From Lepidurus packardi (Eukaryota; Arthropoda; Branchiopoda; Notostraca; Triopsidae), in contig JAKZAN010000062.1 of assembly GCA_023053545.1 (NCBI GenBank), positions 124,001 through 188,000 on the forward strand: DNA of 64,000 nucleotides, given 5' to 3'. Position numbers and translations under genes: made by a program. Under the pieces are notes generated by a model that had not been told where the DNA came from, searched no databases, and saw only the letters and a program-made list of their open reading frames with translations. This document shows positions 33,480-44,093 of this stretch, piece by piece. Every line of letters begins with the position of its first letter. Within the stretch, counting starts at the first letter, position 1.

Positions 33480-34745
33480 GTCCAGGCCAATATCTTTTCT
33501 ATAATACATCGTATCGAAATGTAGTTTGTCTATGTTTTGATACGATTTTTTTATGGCTTCTTGGAAGTCATTTCCAAACGAAGTTACCGCTAAAACGCGT
33601 CCACCATTACTCACCACTAAACCGTTTTCTATTTTTGTACCTGCATGGAAGACCAGTGAATCGGCAACATCTTCAGTTCCGGTAATCACTTTCCCGGTTA
33701 AATATTCTTCGGGATATCCGCCTGAAACAAGCATAATTGTGGCTGCACTTCTTTCATCAATCACAATTGATGTTTCCGATAATTTTTCATTGGCAACAGC
33801 TACAAACAATTCTACTAAATCCGACTTCAGACGTGGAATTACAACTTCCGTCTCTGGATCGCCCATCCGAACATTATATTCTATAACCATCGGTTCGCCC
33901 TTAACGTTGATCAATCCGATGAAAATAAATCCTTTATAGGCAATTCCATCCTTTTGAAGACCTTCTACGGTTGGTTTAACGATTCTTGATTCGATTTTTT
34001 CCATTAGAACACTATCTGCAAACGGAACCGGAGAAACAGCACCCATACCGCCCGTATTCAATCCTGTGTCGCCTTCGCCAATGCGTTTATAGTCTTTAGC
34101 TGTGGGTAGAATTTTATAGGACTGCCCGTCGGTTAATACGAAACAACTCAGTTCGATGCCATCCAAAAACTCTTCTATAACTACTTTTGAACTGGCTGCG
34201 CCAAATTTTTCATTAACCAGCATATTTCTTAATTCGTCCTGCGCTTCAATAAGATCGTGAATAATCAGCACGCCCTTACCTGCTGCAAGACCGTCTGCCT
34301 TTAATACGTATGGCGGTTGCAATGTAGTTAGAAATGCACAACCTTGCTCAACGGTATCTTTCGTGAAACTGTCATATGCAGCTGTTGGAATGTTGTGTTT
34401 GATTAGGAATTTCTTAGCGAATTCTTTGCTGCCTTCAAGCTGAGCACCAACTTTCGACGGGCCAATCACAGGAATTTCAACCAATTCTGAGTCGTTTTGG
34501 AAGAAATCATAAATGCCGTGAACCAAAGGGTCTTCTGGGCCCACAACCACCATGTTTACTTTATTTTCGAGCACAAAAGCTTTAATAGCTGCAAAATCTG
34601 TAATTTTTAGATCTACGTTAGTTGCAATGGCATGTGTTCCAGCATTTCCAGGCGCAACGAAGAGTTTTTTGCATAAAGCACTCTGAAGCATTTTCCAAGC
34701 AAAAGCGTGCTCTCTGCCGCCTGATCCAAGTAAAAGAATAGTCAT
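33471..34745 (-). CDS. purD: Phosphoribosylamine-glycine ligase
   Basis: 424 aa from ATG 34745 (MTILLLGSGGREHAF). The N-terminal GSGGREHA and VVVGPEDPL, the ATP-grasp VLKADGLAAGKGV and the PEVVIPRL-type metal site (GDPETEVVIPRL) are all present. Purine synthesis step 2, joining glycine to phosphoribosylamine. It begins about 80 nt after the stop of the sugar-transferase gene on the same strand, so it may be transcribed from the polysaccharide cluster, though the functions are unrelated. Confidence 0.97.
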   Translation of the reverse strand: MTILLLGSGGREHAFAWKMLQSALCKKLFVAPGNAGTHAIATNVDLKITDFAAIKAFVLENKVNMVVVGPEDPLVHGIYDFFQNDSELVEIPVIGPSKVGAQLEGSKEFAKKFLIKHNIPTAAYDSFTKDTVEQGCAFLTTLQPPYVLKADGLAAGKGVLIIHDLIEAQDELRNMLVNEKFGAASSKVVIEEFLDGIELSCFVLTDGQSYKILPTAKDYKRIGEGDTGLNTGGMGAVSPVPFADSVLMEKIESRIVKPTVEGLQKDGIAYKGFIFIGLINVKGEPMVIEYNVRMGDPETEVVIPRLKSDLVELFVAVANEKLSETSIVIDERSAATIMLVSGGYPEEYLTGKVITGTEDVADSLVFHAGTKIENGLVVSNGGRVLAVTSFGNDFQEAIKKSYQNIDKLHFDTMYYRKDIGLDLL

Positions 34746-34823
34746 GGTGTAGTTGTTTGTTTGACTTTCCAAAAATACTTGCTTTTTAGGGCAAAAAATA
34801 ATTTAATTTAAAAAAGTTAGCCC

Positions 34824-36191
34824 TTAATAGGCTTTCTCTTCTCCGCGAACAATATTTATAACGGTTTGCAGAATGATTTTCAGGTCTAAAATTAGCGACC
34901 AATTTTCGATATAGAATACATCAAACTTAATTCTATTGATCATGTCTTCATCAGTTTCGATTTCGCCTCTATATCCGCGAACCTGCGCTAGTCCAGTGAT
35001 GCCTGGCTTTACATAATGGCGCACCATGTATTTTTTGATTCTTGTGCCGTAGACCTTGTTTTGTGACCACAAATGAGGCCTTGGCCCTACAACCGACATG
35101 TCTCCCAAAAGAACATTTAAAAATTGAGGCATCTCATCTAGACTTGTTTTTCGCATAAAACGACCCAATCTCGTAACTCGGGGGTCATTTTTAGAAGCTT
35201 CCATTTCTGTAGTTTGATTGATTTTCATGGACCGAAATTTGTAGCAGAAAAATTCTCTTTGGTTTATTCCCGGTCTACCTTGCCTAAAAAAGACGGGGCC
35301 ACGCGATTCTAATTTGATAAGAATTGCTAGAAAAGGTGCAATCCAAGAAAGCAACAAGATAATAATTACAGACGAAAAAACGATGTCGAACGTACGCTTA
35401 AGCGCCTTCGTAACTGGGTCGTGTAGCGAGGTTTTACGCAGCGATAATACTGGAAAAAACTCGTAATAATCGATTTTCAGATTTTTGGAGAAGATTTCCT
35501 TTGTGTCTGGAATAAACTTAATTGCTTTCCTATTTTCGTCCGCGAAATCAACTAAATCTTTTAGTTGTTCGTTCGAAATTTCATTTAAAGAGCAATAAAT
35601 TTCGTCGACCTTATTTTCTAAAACAAATGCCTTGAGCGCATCAACCCGGCCTATAATATTTTGGTTTGATTTTTTATCTGAAAAAAAACCTAGAAATCTG
35701 TAGCCATAATCATTTCTGTTTATAAATAGGTCTCTAAGTTTGATTGCTTCCTGGGTATAACCAATTATAATTGCGTTTCTGTAATTACTGCCGGTTACAA
35801 TTCGGTATTTCTTTAAGTAATAAAAGAGCATGAACTTCCAAAAGGTAATCAGAACAAAAGACAGGCCTATAAATAGTGCGATTTTATACCCGCTAAATTC
35901 GGAGTCTTCGGAGAATGGGAAATAAGAAATCACAACAAGTAAAAAAATAACTGCTTGCTTTACGGTTTTCGAGAATATTTCGACTGGTGGCGTAAATCTA
36001 TAAATCTGGTAAAACTTAATAAAGTATGCAATAAGGCTCCACATAACCACCTCATAACAAACAAAATGCAGCAAATTTAAATTAAGCCCCTCTAATAAAA
36101 ATTGGGGCAATAGTAAAATAATAAACAGGTCGAAACCAATCGAAATTGGCCTGATGTATTTTGAATACCTTCCCGTTTGCGATGCTGTCAT
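34824..36191 (-). CDS. Initiating sugar-1-phosphate transferase, WcaJ-like
   Basis: 455 aa. N-terminal half: four predicted helices (about 16-36, 47-66, 82-100, 105-125) and a CoA-binding-like fold (IIIGYTQEAIKLRDLFINR). C-terminal half: the bacterial sugar transferase domain with KRTFDIVFSS (membrane re-entrant helix), FRQGRPG, YKFRSM, TRLGRFMRKTSLDE (catalytic DE) and GDMSVVGPRPH. It moves a sugar-phosphate from UDP-sugar to undecaprenyl-phosphate and so starts the repeat unit. The substrate sugar is not decided by sequence. Confidence 0.93.
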   Translation of the reverse strand: MTASQTGRYSKYIRPISIGFDLFIILLLPQFLLEGLNLNLLHFVCYEVVMWSLIAYFIKFYQIYRFTPPVEIFSKTVKQAVIFLLVVISYFPFSEDSEFSGYKIALFIGLSFVLITFWKFMLFYYLKKYRIVTGSNYRNAIIIGYTQEAIKLRDLFINRNDYGYRFLGFFSDKKSNQNIIGRVDALKAFVLENKVDEIYCSLNEISNEQLKDLVDFADENRKAIKFIPDTKEIFSKNLKIDYYEFFPVLSLRKTSLHDPVTKALKRTFDIVFSSVIIILLLSWIAPFLAILIKLESRGPVFFRQGRPGINQREFFCYKFRSMKINQTTEMEASKNDPRVTRLGRFMRKTSLDEMPQFLNVLLGDMSVVGPRPHLWSQNKVYGTRIKKYMVRHYVKPGITGLAQVRGYRGEIETDEDMINRIKFDVFYIENWSLILDLKIILQTVINIVRGEEKAY

Positions 36192-36192
36192 T

Positions 36193-37179
36193 CTAGTGAA
36201 TATAATTCGTAAAATCTTTGTGTTCTTCCTTTAATAATTCTGCTGAAGAAAGCGATTTGAAATAGTCGTATGTAATTCGCATGCCTTCCGCTCTGTCTAC
36301 TTTCGGCTCCCAGCCTAAAATTTCCCGCGCCCTTGTAATATCAGGTTGTCGCTGCATTGGGTCGTTTATGGGTAGGGGCTTGTAAACCACTTTTTGCTTT
36401 GTTCCCGTAAGTTTGATAATCTCCTCAGCAAAATCTTTGATCGTAATTTCATTGGGATTACCGATGTTTACCGGCAGATGATAATCGCTATGAAGCAGGC
36501 GAAATATGCCGTCAACTTGATCATCAACATAACAAAATGAGCGCGTTTGAATACCGTCTCCAAAAATGGTTAGGTCTTCACCGCGCAGTGCTTGACCTAT
36601 AAATGCTGGGATTACGCGACCATCATTAAGCCGCATTCGTGGTCCATAGGTATTGAAGATTCGAACAATTCGCGTTTCTAGTCCATGAAAAGTATGATAA
36701 GCCATCGTGATCGACTCTTGAAAACGTTTCGCCTCGTCGTATACGCCACGTGGACCAATCGTGTTTACGTTTCCGTAATAATCTTCGGTTTGCGGATGAA
36801 CAAGCGGGTCGCCATATACTTCAGAAGTAGATGCAATTAGAATTCGCGCCTTTTTGACGCGTGCCAATCCAAGCAAATTATGTGTGCCAAGCGAGCCTAC
36901 CTTTAGTGTTTGAATCGGTATTTTTAGATAATCGATTGGACTTGCTGGCGATGCAAAATTCAGAATATAATCAAGTTCTCCAGGAATGTGGATGAATTTT
37001 GTGATGTCGTGGTGGTGAAATTCAAAATTTTCAAGGTGAAACAAGTGCTCTATATTTTTTAGATCGCCTGTAATCAAATTATCCATCGCGATCACGTGAT
37101 AGCCTTCAGCTATAAAACGGTCGCATAGATGAGAACCAAGAAATCCAGCTGCACCAGTTATAAGTATACGTTTTTTCAT
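36193..37179 (-). CDS. UDP-glucuronate decarboxylase (UDP-xylose synthase-like SDR)
   Basis: 328 aa. NAD-binding [18 protein letters not shown] [15 protein letters not shown], and catalytic Y in YDEAKRFQE (YxxxK). RTYNTYGPRM-like [16 protein letters not shown] and [11 protein letters not shown] match UXS closely. It would make UDP-xylose from UDP-glucuronate in the cytoplasm; a UDP-glucuronate 4-epimerase is a less likely reading. It overlaps the polymerase-like gene by 4 nt. The UDP-glucuronate source (Ugd) is not in the window. Confidence 0.88.
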   Translation of the reverse strand: MKKRILITGAAGFLGSHLCDRFIAEGYHVIAMDNLITGDLKNIEHLFHLENFEFHHHDITKFIHIPGELDYILNFASPASPIDYLKIPIQTLKVGSLGTHNLLGLARVKKARILIASTSEVYGDPLVHPQTEDYYGNVNTIGPRGVYDEAKRFQESITMAYHTFHGLETRIVRIFNTYGPRMRLNDGRVIPAFIGQALRGEDLTIFGDGIQTRSFCYVDDQVDGIFRLLHSDYHLPVNIGNPNEITIKDFAEEIIKLTGTKQKVVYKPLPINDPMQRQPDITRAREILGWEPKVDRAEGMRITYDYFKSLSSAELLKEEHKDFTNYIH

Positions 37180-38519
37180 TTTTCTGTGGGGCCATTAAGC
37201 CCAATTTTGTTGCACCTCATCGCGTTAAAAAGACAGTAGAACGCCGTGAAAAATATGACACCACGCTGTCTCCATAAAAACGATTCTGTCAAAAATAAAC
37301 TTATCATCAGAACTGCAAAAGAAATATGTACAAAATCTTTAGATAATAAAGCTTTTCTTAGGTTAATAACTAACATTAGCAATAAAAGCAGTAAACCAAA
37401 TATGCCCAACTCTGCAAAATTTTGCAGATACTGGTTGTGAAAATTAAACTTTTTATAACCAAACGTCTTTTCATTGCCTTGATATAAATGGTAATAATCT
37501 GCTTTTTCCGCTATCTTCATCAGCGACGCATTTAGGCCGTAGCCAGTCCAGAAAAACTTGTCTTGCTGGAACAACTCCAAGAAAATTCGGATTTGATATG
37601 CCCTAAAAGCGCTGCCAGAAAAATAATCAGTTTCGCTAAACATTGGTTTTTCCCAAGCTTCTCTGATGCTAACATTATGAACATATACAGGTCCGGCGCT
37701 TAGCTCTGTATTAACCGCGCTGTTTGTTGTGACAGCTAAATATTCCACTTTAGCACGATTTCTAATTTGTGGCACAAAAACTACTAAGCCTATAATTAGT
37801 GCCAATGCGCTTAATACCACGAATCGAAATTTCCTAGAATAATGTGAAAAGAAAGTTCCATAAAGGATTAGAAGTACAATAAAAACAATTGAAATGTTTT
37901 TTGATGCCAATAAAAAAATGACGACAAACAAAATGCCTGCGCCGACTTTATCAGTTTTTGAAATATGTTCCTGAACTATAATCCCAAAAAACGCAACTAC
38001 TAAGAACACAGCAGCATGGACCGCGTTTACTTTTTCAGTGACTAATTCGTGGTAAAAAAAGACATTTATCGATCCTGAATCCCACAATCGAATCCCTGCT
38101 CGAATCAGGTAGAAACAACAAAAAAACACCATTATACGCCCATAAAACAGCAGAAGCGACTGGCGCTGTATTTTGGAAAAATTCGGAATCATCAAAAAAG
38201 ACAACGGAATAAGCAGCAACGAAACTTCTTTCCGTAAAGCTTCCGCTGTGAGTGCTTGGTCAATACTCCAAAAGTAGGAAATCGCCATGAGCATATACAA
38301 ACAAATGGGCATTAGTAGGGAAAATTCGACTCTAAAATTTCTAAGTCCAAAAAAATAGAGTGAGGCGGCGAACAATAAAAACATTGCTATGTTGCTGGCC
38401 GCGAGGATAGCGGGAATGGCACAAATTAGCAACAAAACAGGCACAAACGCCTTGTTACTGCTTTGTTCTAGCCTTAAATTTAGATAAACATTCTTCAAAT
38501 AATTCCAAGTATTGGCCAT
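37176..38519 (-). CDS. O-antigen ligase/polymerase-like membrane protein
   Basis: 447 aa from ATG 38519 ([19 protein letters not shown]); the longer frame to 38573 overlaps the glycosyltransferase further and begins without support. About ten to twelve helices with a large periplasmic loop between residues about 275 and 370 ([11 protein letters not shown] to [20 protein letters not shown]), which has the HNQYLQ-type motif of Wzy_C/WaaL proteins. Polymerase and ligase cannot be separated by sequence. It overlaps the 3' end of the DUF1972 gene by 65 nt. Confidence 0.85.
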   Translation of the reverse strand: MANTWNYLKNVYLNLRLEQSSNKAFVPVLLLICAIPAILAASNIAMFLLFAASLYFFGLRNFRVEFSLLMPICLYMLMAISYFWSIDQALTAEALRKEVSLLLIPLSFLMIPNFSKIQRQSLLLFYGRIMVFFCCFYLIRAGIRLWDSGSINVFFYHELVTEKVNAVHAAVFLVVAFFGIIVQEHISKTDKVGAGILFVVIFLLASKNISIVFIVLLILYGTFFSHYSRKFRFVVLSALALIIGLVVFVPQIRNRAKVEYLAVTTNSAVNTELSAGPVYVHNVSIREAWEKPMFSETDYFSGSAFRAYQIRIFLELFQQDKFFWTGYGLNASLMKIAEKADYYHLYQGNEKTFGYKKFNFHNQYLQNFAELGIFGLLLLLLMLVINLRKALLSKDFVHISFAVLMISLFLTESFLWRQRGVIFFTAFYCLFNAMRCNKIGLNGPTEK

Positions 38520-39567
38520 TAATCTTCTCCCAATTGTATTCGTTCCGAATTGCCTCGAAATTATTTCGGACAAAGTGCAAGTTATTACTTTTTTTTACGG
38601 TTGTTAAAATATTTTTTACGTCTTGACTATTCCCAAAATAATAGGCGTTTTCCTTTAGAATTACTTTATTGAAATTGTTGTCATGAGCGATGACCAGTGC
38701 CTGCGAAGCCATTGCTTCTAGTAAAGACGGATTTGTGCCCCCAACCGAATGTCCGTGGAAATACATATTGCTGTAATACCGAAGATTATTTAGTTTTTCG
38801 ATTTCATAAATTGGCCCCATAAACCGAATGTTACTCACATTTGCATAGCGATTTTTGAGGTACCTCCCGTATTTGGTATTGTGGTTTCCAACTACAATTA
38901 TGGGCGTATCGCCGTCTGAAAGAGCAACACCATCTAAGACCATTTCCAGGTTGTTTTCTGGTTCAAAACGGGCCATAATCATGTTATATTCGTCTTTTTT
39001 GAGACCAAATTCTACTAATATTGCTTCATTTGGTTTGCCAAATAAATGCGCACCATATGCAATGAAGGTGGAATCTCTTTTGTATTTATATTTTAGAAAC
39101 GTCTGGATTGCTGGCGAGTCCGAAACCAACCAATCGCTGCTTGTGGCCGCCAATCGCTCGGCAAATTTAAGAAACTGCCTAACTGGTGCTGCATATTTGC
39201 TGCGTTTCCACTCTAGTCCATCCATATTAGTAATGATGCATGATTGCTTTGGTAACAAAAAAAACCAAACGGAGTTACTGGTATAACCCAATTGCAAAAT
39301 AATGTCAAAATCCCTCTTTCGGGAGTCTATAATGCAGTTATAATCATAAATAAACTGTCCGAAAGTGCCCCATTTATGTTCTGGATCGTTTTGGTGAATA
39401 ATATTAACACCATTGAACATTTTTTCTTGGTAAGGATGGTTGTGCGAGTTGTACACATAGACTTCGTGCCCACGCTCTGCGAGATATACAGAAAAAAACT
39501 CGGCAAACTGCTCAAATCCGCCGTAATGGTTCGGCACTCCTCTTGTTCCTAAAATGGCAACCTTCAT
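38455..39567 (-). CDS. Glycosyltransferase with DUF1972 domain
   Basis: 370 aa from ATG 39567 (MKVAILGTRGVPNHYGGFEQF). The N-terminal domain is the DUF1972 rhamnosyltransferase-type fold (GTRGVPxxYGGFE). The C-terminal GT-B part has FHGHSVGGTNPSLLEAMASQALVIAHD, with the donor-binding Glu. It probably adds rhamnose or a related sugar to the growing repeat unit; rhamnose supply by RfbACD at 60-63 kb fits. Confidence 0.9.
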   Translation of the reverse strand: MKVAILGTRGVPNHYGGFEQFAEFFSVYLAERGHEVYVYNSHNHPYQEKMFNGVNIIHQNDPEHKWGTFGQFIYDYNCIIDSRKRDFDIILQLGYTSNSVWFFLLPKQSCIITNMDGLEWKRSKYAAPVRQFLKFAERLAATSSDWLVSDSPAIQTFLKYKYKRDSTFIAYGAHLFGKPNEAILVEFGLKKDEYNMIMARFEPENNLEMVLDGVALSDGDTPIIVVGNHNTKYGRYLKNRYANVSNIRFMGPIYEIEKLNNLRYYSNMYFHGHSVGGTNPSLLEAMASQALVIAHDNNFNKVILKENAYYFGNSQDVKNILTTVKKSNNLHFVRNNFEAIRNEYNWEKINGQYLELFEECLSKFKARTKQ

Positions 39568-39630
39568 TAAATAATTGATTTCGGTCGGTAAAAATAGTTT
39601 TTTAAGCTCAGAAACCAACAAGGACGCGGC

Positions 39631-40803
39631 TTATTTTGCGATAAGTTCATCGAAGACTTGCTCGAATTGATCTACGTGGCTTTTAAGTGAAAACGTATTA
39701 ATTGCGCGATTATACCCGGCCAACCCAAATGCTATTCTTTGCTCTGGAATTATGATCAATTTCGCTAGTGCAACCGCTAATGTTTCAGCATTTCCAGGCA
39801 TAAATAGGTGTCCTGTCTCGTCATCAATGACAATTTCAGTTAATCCGCCGTGATTTGCTGCAACCACTGGCTTTTTCGCCAGCATCGCTTCGATGGCTAC
39901 CATCCCAAATGGCTCTGGCTCTGTGGATGGAACAACTGCAATATCAATGGCGTCCCAAAATTGCCAGATATTTTGTTGGAACGGTATAATCTTCACGCGG
40001 TCTTGTAGCCGGTATTCTTTTATTTTATTTCTTAAGTCTGTTTCAAAAAATTCCTGATTTGGCGGTGCTGAACCCAGATAGACAAGCCTAATATTAAAAA
40101 ATTTAGATGCCAACTGATTGAAAGCTCGCAGCAATAGTTGCTGTCCCTTCCAGCTATTTATTCGGCCAACTAAAGCAATAACGATATCACTTTTCCAAGC
40201 TTCGAAATATTCTAACCGAATCTCTGATATCTGTTCAGGCGTCGAATTTGTTTTCTCGGATGCATCCAATCCATTCCATATGGATTTAGATTTCAGGGCA
40301 AGTTTGCGATTGCCATTAACCCAAAAATTCATAGTTTCATTCGAGTCAAAAACCGCTTTGTGGTTTGCGTTCATTGATAGGAGCCTCTTGAATGCCCAAT
40401 TAATGATTGCCGGTTTTGCTATGATTTCTTGAACATGCCACAAATGCTTTATTTTCCGCTTACTTGCAAAAAATATTCCCATTAAGGCAGCAAGCGTATG
40501 AGAATAAACCAAGCTGAAATTGTGTTCCTTATGCAGGTCATCCAATACTGTCATCCCGATTCGGTATTCCTTCGCGAATTTCATTAAATTAGGAATCGTG
40601 AACATTTGCCTGTATAATTTTAGAACTGGCGCGATTACAACCTTTATGTCATTTTTCTCGAGTTCAAGCTTCAGTGGCCCATCAAATGGAAGAACTACCA
40701 CTGGAAAAAAACGGCTTTTGTCCATTTTCGAGATAAACATCAAAATGGTTTTATCGGATCCGTAAAGTTCTGCTGATTGGTGTATAAATAAGATGCTTTT
40801 CAT
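39631..40803 (-). CDS. Glycosyltransferase family 4
   Basis: 390 aa. GT-B fold: N-terminal KSILFIHQSAELYGSDKTIL and the C-terminal donor site SKRKIKHLW and EPEPFGMVAIEAMLAKKPVVAANHGGLTEIV (E-x7-E motif). Retaining transferase using a nucleotide sugar, at the inner membrane. Its ATG overlaps the last base of the previous gene's stop (40803). Confidence 0.93.
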   Translation of the reverse strand: MKSILFIHQSAELYGSDKTILMFISKMDKSRFFPVVVLPFDGPLKLELEKNDIKVVIAPVLKLYRQMFTIPNLMKFAKEYRIGMTVLDDLHKEHNFSLVYSHTLAALMGIFFASKRKIKHLWHVQEIIAKPAIINWAFKRLLSMNANHKAVFDSNETMNFWVNGNRKLALKSKSIWNGLDASEKTNSTPEQISEIRLEYFEAWKSDIVIALVGRINSWKGQQLLLRAFNQLASKFFNIRLVYLGSAPPNQEFFETDLRNKIKEYRLQDRVKIIPFQQNIWQFWDAIDIAVVPSTEPEPFGMVAIEAMLAKKPVVAANHGGLTEIVIDDETGHLFMPGNAETLAVALAKLIIIPEQRIAFGLAGYNRAINTFSLKSHVDQFEQVFDELIAK

Positions 40804-42041
40804 TATGCTGGTTGTTGATTTAAACGCTCCTTATAACAAATAAGGAAGCCAAGTAAAATGGTTTTGGTATCAAAAAGATTATAAAAACCTAAAAATACCC
40901 AATTCGAAATAAATAAAAACAGTCCGGTGCCCAAAAACAACAAGTTGATATTGGCAACAAGTGGAATATCTGATTTTTTTTGCCTTAAGAAAAAGACAAT
41001 TGTGAGCAAATAGACCAAGATACCCAGCAACCCAGATTTTAGAAATACGGTCATGAAGCCATTGTGCAAAGTTGGAATATAGCGCATCATACTAGTTTGT
41101 AGCCACACTTCGCGCTTCAAATCGATGGAGGAACCAAGACCCAGTCCAAAAATTACGGCTGCATGGCCTCTTGCAGAAACCTGCCTCACGGTTAGGATGT
41201 TTTCATATGACCGATAATTGTCATTAAAATCTACCCAGTCATCACTGTCCACTTTTGTTTTGAAGGGCTCCATTGGCGCGATTTTTATTTTATAGAAAAA
41301 TGCTTCGATGCCTTTTGCGCCTCTTTGTGGATTTGATGTATATATTAGTGTATAGCTGATTAAAACAGCTGCAATCACGGAACTTAGCACTGCAATCGAT
41401 TTTTTATTGAGCACCAAATACCCCTTCATTGCCATCCATAATATGGCCAACTGCATCATGTTTGTTCTCGCAAAATATGCCAAACTCGAAAGCGACACAA
41501 GCACGATGAGCAGGTTTATGCGCTTTTTTGAAAGACCCAATTCGAATTTCTCGTGAAAGATTAAAATGATTAGAACATATATTTCAAAATCACTAAAATA
41601 TCCACCAAATGCTCTTAGTTCGTCTAGCCGCATGACCCTATAAACAGCAAAAGCATGCAGCAAAACACCGAGGTGAACGGCAGCAATGAAAGCACCAGTA
41701 TAGACAACTACGCGCAAAGGATTTTGCATTGAACTTCGGCACAATTGATACCCCACAAGCAGGCCTAAAATGGGTTTTAGCAGATAGGAAACATCCCGAA
41801 TAAAATTATACGGTTGGACATTAGCTTCCTTTAATATTGAAACCAAAAAAGCTAGGAATAAAATGGTTGCGAAATAGCCAACATATTTGGCAATTGTGAA
41901 CGAATACCGTTTCCGAAGCGTTAGTAAAATTGCAAAACTCCAAACGGCAAAAGTGAGTTCATAGAAATTTATATAAGGCAATCCAACGCAGAGTGCAAAA
42001 AGTACGGTATAAGGCAGTTCGCGATTGATCGTAAATTTCAT
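40803..42041 (-). CDS. Second Wzy/O-antigen-polymerase-like membrane protein
   Basis: 412 aa with about eleven helices and a loop of about 80 residues between 235 and 320 (SNPQRGAKGIEAFFYKIK to YIPTLHNGFMTVFLKSGLLG), like Wzy proteins. No strict motif separates polymerase from ligase. Two such genes in one cluster suggest one polymerase and one ligase, or two related polymers. One-nt overlaps on both sides place it firmly in the operon. Confidence 0.78.
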   Translation of the reverse strand: MKFTINRELPYTVLFALCVGLPYINFYELTFAVWSFAILLTLRKRYSFTIAKYVGYFATILFLAFLVSILKEANVQPYNFIRDVSYLLKPILGLLVGYQLCRSSMQNPLRVVVYTGAFIAAVHLGVLLHAFAVYRVMRLDELRAFGGYFSDFEIYVLIILIFHEKFELGLSKKRINLLIVLVSLSSLAYFARTNMMQLAILWMAMKGYLVLNKKSIAVLSSVIAAVLISYTLIYTSNPQRGAKGIEAFFYKIKIAPMEPFKTKVDSDDWVDFNDNYRSYENILTVRQVSARGHAAVIFGLGLGSSIDLKREVWLQTSMMRYIPTLHNGFMTVFLKSGLLGILVYLLTIVFFLRQKKSDIPLVANINLLFLGTGLFLFISNWVFLGFYNLFDTKTILLGFLICYKERLNQQPA

Positions 42042-42718
42042 TAATCGATCATCTTTATGATTTTTGCCGGGACACCGCCAATAACCGAATTATCTGGAAA
42101 AACTCCGTTCACGACTGCGCCTGCTGCCACAACGCATCTATTGCCTACAACTGAACCATCAAGAAAGGTGACTTTTGCCCCGACCCAGACATTGCTGCCT
42201 ATGACAATTCCTTTATGTGCAACTCCTTGCTCCCTGATGAGGCTGTTTTTTTCTGCATAATTATGATTTTCCGAATGGAAACTTATAAAGGAACCCATAA
42301 TCACATCGTCCCCAATTTCTATTCCGCCCGGTGCGCCAAAATGTGTAAAATCGCCAATAGCGGAGTTATTACCCATTTTTAGTCCCTTGCCATATGTTGC
42401 GAGATGACTTGTCGAGAGCAAGTTGGAGTAGGCTCCAATTTTGACATTATTGCCCAAAACAATTTTTTCGCGGGCATAACCGTCAAGTTTTGTGTGCTTT
42501 TCGATGGTGACATTTTTTCCGAAAACGATATTTTTCCGATTCAATATTACGCAATTAGAGCCAAAATATACTTTTCGTCCGGTTTTCATGTATCCCCTGA
42601 CGAGCATCACCAATCGGGTTTTGAGTGTAAGGTACAATAGACTGTCCGGAATATCAGGGTCTATTTTGTAAGTCTTACCTGCTTTAAGTAGTAAGTTTTG
42701 GAACAATTGTTTTATCAT
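42041..42718 (-). CDS. Hexapeptide-repeat acyltransferase
   Basis: 225 aa from ATG 42718 (MIKQLFQNLLLKAGKTYKID); the frame to 42781 overlaps the flippase gene and is rejected. Left-handed beta-helix repeats begin near residue 55 (GSNCVILNRKNIVFGKNVTIE, GDFTHFGAPGGIEIGDDVIM) and the acetyl-CoA site has a catalytic His (SFHSENHNYAEK). It likely O-acetylates a sugar of the polymer (WbbJ/MaA type). Confidence 0.88.
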   Translation of the reverse strand: MIKQLFQNLLLKAGKTYKIDPDIPDSLLYLTLKTRLVMLVRGYMKTGRKVYFGSNCVILNRKNIVFGKNVTIEKHTKLDGYAREKIVLGNNVKIGAYSNLLSTSHLATYGKGLKMGNNSAIGDFTHFGAPGGIEIGDDVIMGSFISFHSENHNYAEKNSLIREQGVAHKGIVIGSNVWVGAKVTFLDGSVVGNRCVVAAGAVVNGVFPDNSVIGGVPAKIIKMID

Positions 42719-42764
42719 ATCCTGCAAAAGTGTTGTCGGGACAATTTTCAAAAATACGTTTTTT

Positions 42765-44024
42765 TCAATTACCTGAAGCAAACAGCTTGTTTTTAATTTT
42801 TAGCAGAAACGCTGCTGCAATTAGCGTTTCTGTAATAATTATGGAAAGCAAAACACCGTATAATTCTAGCAGGGGCAGGAGCAATATTATCATTAGAATA
42901 TTAACTACTACCAAAAAGACGGTTGTTCGAACATAAAACTGATTGAAATTAAAAGCAAGAACCAATTGCTTGAACGGAATCGAAACAGTCATTAGCACTG
43001 GCACCAATACAGCCAATCGAACAAGACGCGCCAAAACAACAACATTATCTGGATTGAAATAACTTACCACGAATTCAGCAAATAGAAATATTAAAGCCAT
43101 AATGAAGCTGATAAAAACGAAATTCAGACCATTATAGAGGAGCCAAAAACGTTTTGCTTCCTGCCTGTTGGCTTCGACAAGATAACAGACACGCGGGTAA
43201 ACGAAATTAAAAAACAGCAAAATATATGTTTTAAACACAACAATAATTCGTTCCACGACGCTGTACAAACCGGCTAATGTTGGGGTTCCAAAAAGACCAA
43301 TCAAAATTAAGGGTGCATATAACTGCAAAGAAAAAAACAACTGGGAAGAAAAAATCGAAAACCCATTTTGCAGGTAACCCATAACTTCATTTCGGCTAAT
43401 GCCTAGAAATGAAAACGAATTTCTATAAATAATATAAATCATGCTTCCCAAATTGGTAAAAATCATGCCCAATCCCCAAAACAAGTTCACAAATATGTAG
43501 TCGTCTTTATCTGTTATAAAGACAAAAATTCCGAGTAAATATGCTATTTTGGAAAGGATGTTAATTAGGGTAATTTGCTTTAAATTTTCGATTCCTTGCA
43601 AATACCACGTTGGATTAAGATATTGGCCCACCAAAATGGGAAGCCCCAAAAAATATAAGGCAACTTCTTTTTGAAAATACGGAACCATCAAAAATATCGC
43701 CGACATACAAGCCAGAACGAGCACTAGTATAAAGAATTTCGCGCTGTATGTTACGATAAATATACGCTCCAGAATTTTAGGCTTTTCGCGATTTGTGGCA
43801 ACGGCCTTTACACCGGAGATGTCACAACCATAATCTATAAAAGCCATCAAAAAAAAAGACAACGCCATTCCAAATGCAGATTTGCCGTAGTTTTCTACCC
43901 CACAAATCAGAATAATATACGGCGCCACGAGAATAGGTGTGATTAGATTGAAAGCCTGCCCGAAACCGTAAATTGAAAGGTTTTGAAGTTGTTTTTGTTG
44001 CTTTATAAATTTCAGTAAACCCAT
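42765..44024 (-). CDS. Oligosaccharide flippase, Wzx-like
   Basis: 419 aa, about 12 helices. It begins MGLLKFIKQQKQLQNLSIYGFGQAFNLITP, and contains the RLVRLAVLVPVLMTVSIPFKQLVLAF segment typical of Wzx. It would move undecaprenyl-linked repeat units to the periplasmic face. A terminator lies between it and the upstream lipoprotein gene, so it may need an internal promoter. Confidence 0.88.
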   Translation of the reverse strand: MGLLKFIKQQKQLQNLSIYGFGQAFNLITPILVAPYIILICGVENYGKSAFGMALSFFLMAFIDYGCDISGVKAVATNREKPKILERIFIVTYSAKFFILVLVLACMSAIFLMVPYFQKEVALYFLGLPILVGQYLNPTWYLQGIENLKQITLINILSKIAYLLGIFVFITDKDDYIFVNLFWGLGMIFTNLGSMIYIIYRNSFSFLGISRNEVMGYLQNGFSIFSSQLFFSLQLYAPLILIGLFGTPTLAGLYSVVERIIVVFKTYILLFFNFVYPRVCYLVEANRQEAKRFWLLYNGLNFVFISFIMALIFLFAEFVVSYFNPDNVVVLARLVRLAVLVPVLMTVSIPFKQLVLAFNFNQFYVRTTVFLVVVNILMIILLLPLLELYGVLLSIIITETLIAAAFLLKIKNKLFASGN

Positions 44025-44035
44025 TTGATTATCAG

Positions 44036-44070
44036 AAAAAAAGGCTGCAAAATTAACCTTGCAACCTTTT
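44036..44070 (-). terminator. Minus-strand terminator after the lipoprotein gene
   Basis: Stem AAAAGGCTGCAA (44039-44050) / TTGCAACCTTTT (44059-44070) with one mismatch and an 8-nt loop. On the minus strand it is followed by about seven T. It lies between the lipoprotein stop and the flippase ATG and would split the cluster's transcript. Confidence 0.75.
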
Positions 44071-44093
44071 GGATTATTTTGAAATATTCAAAA

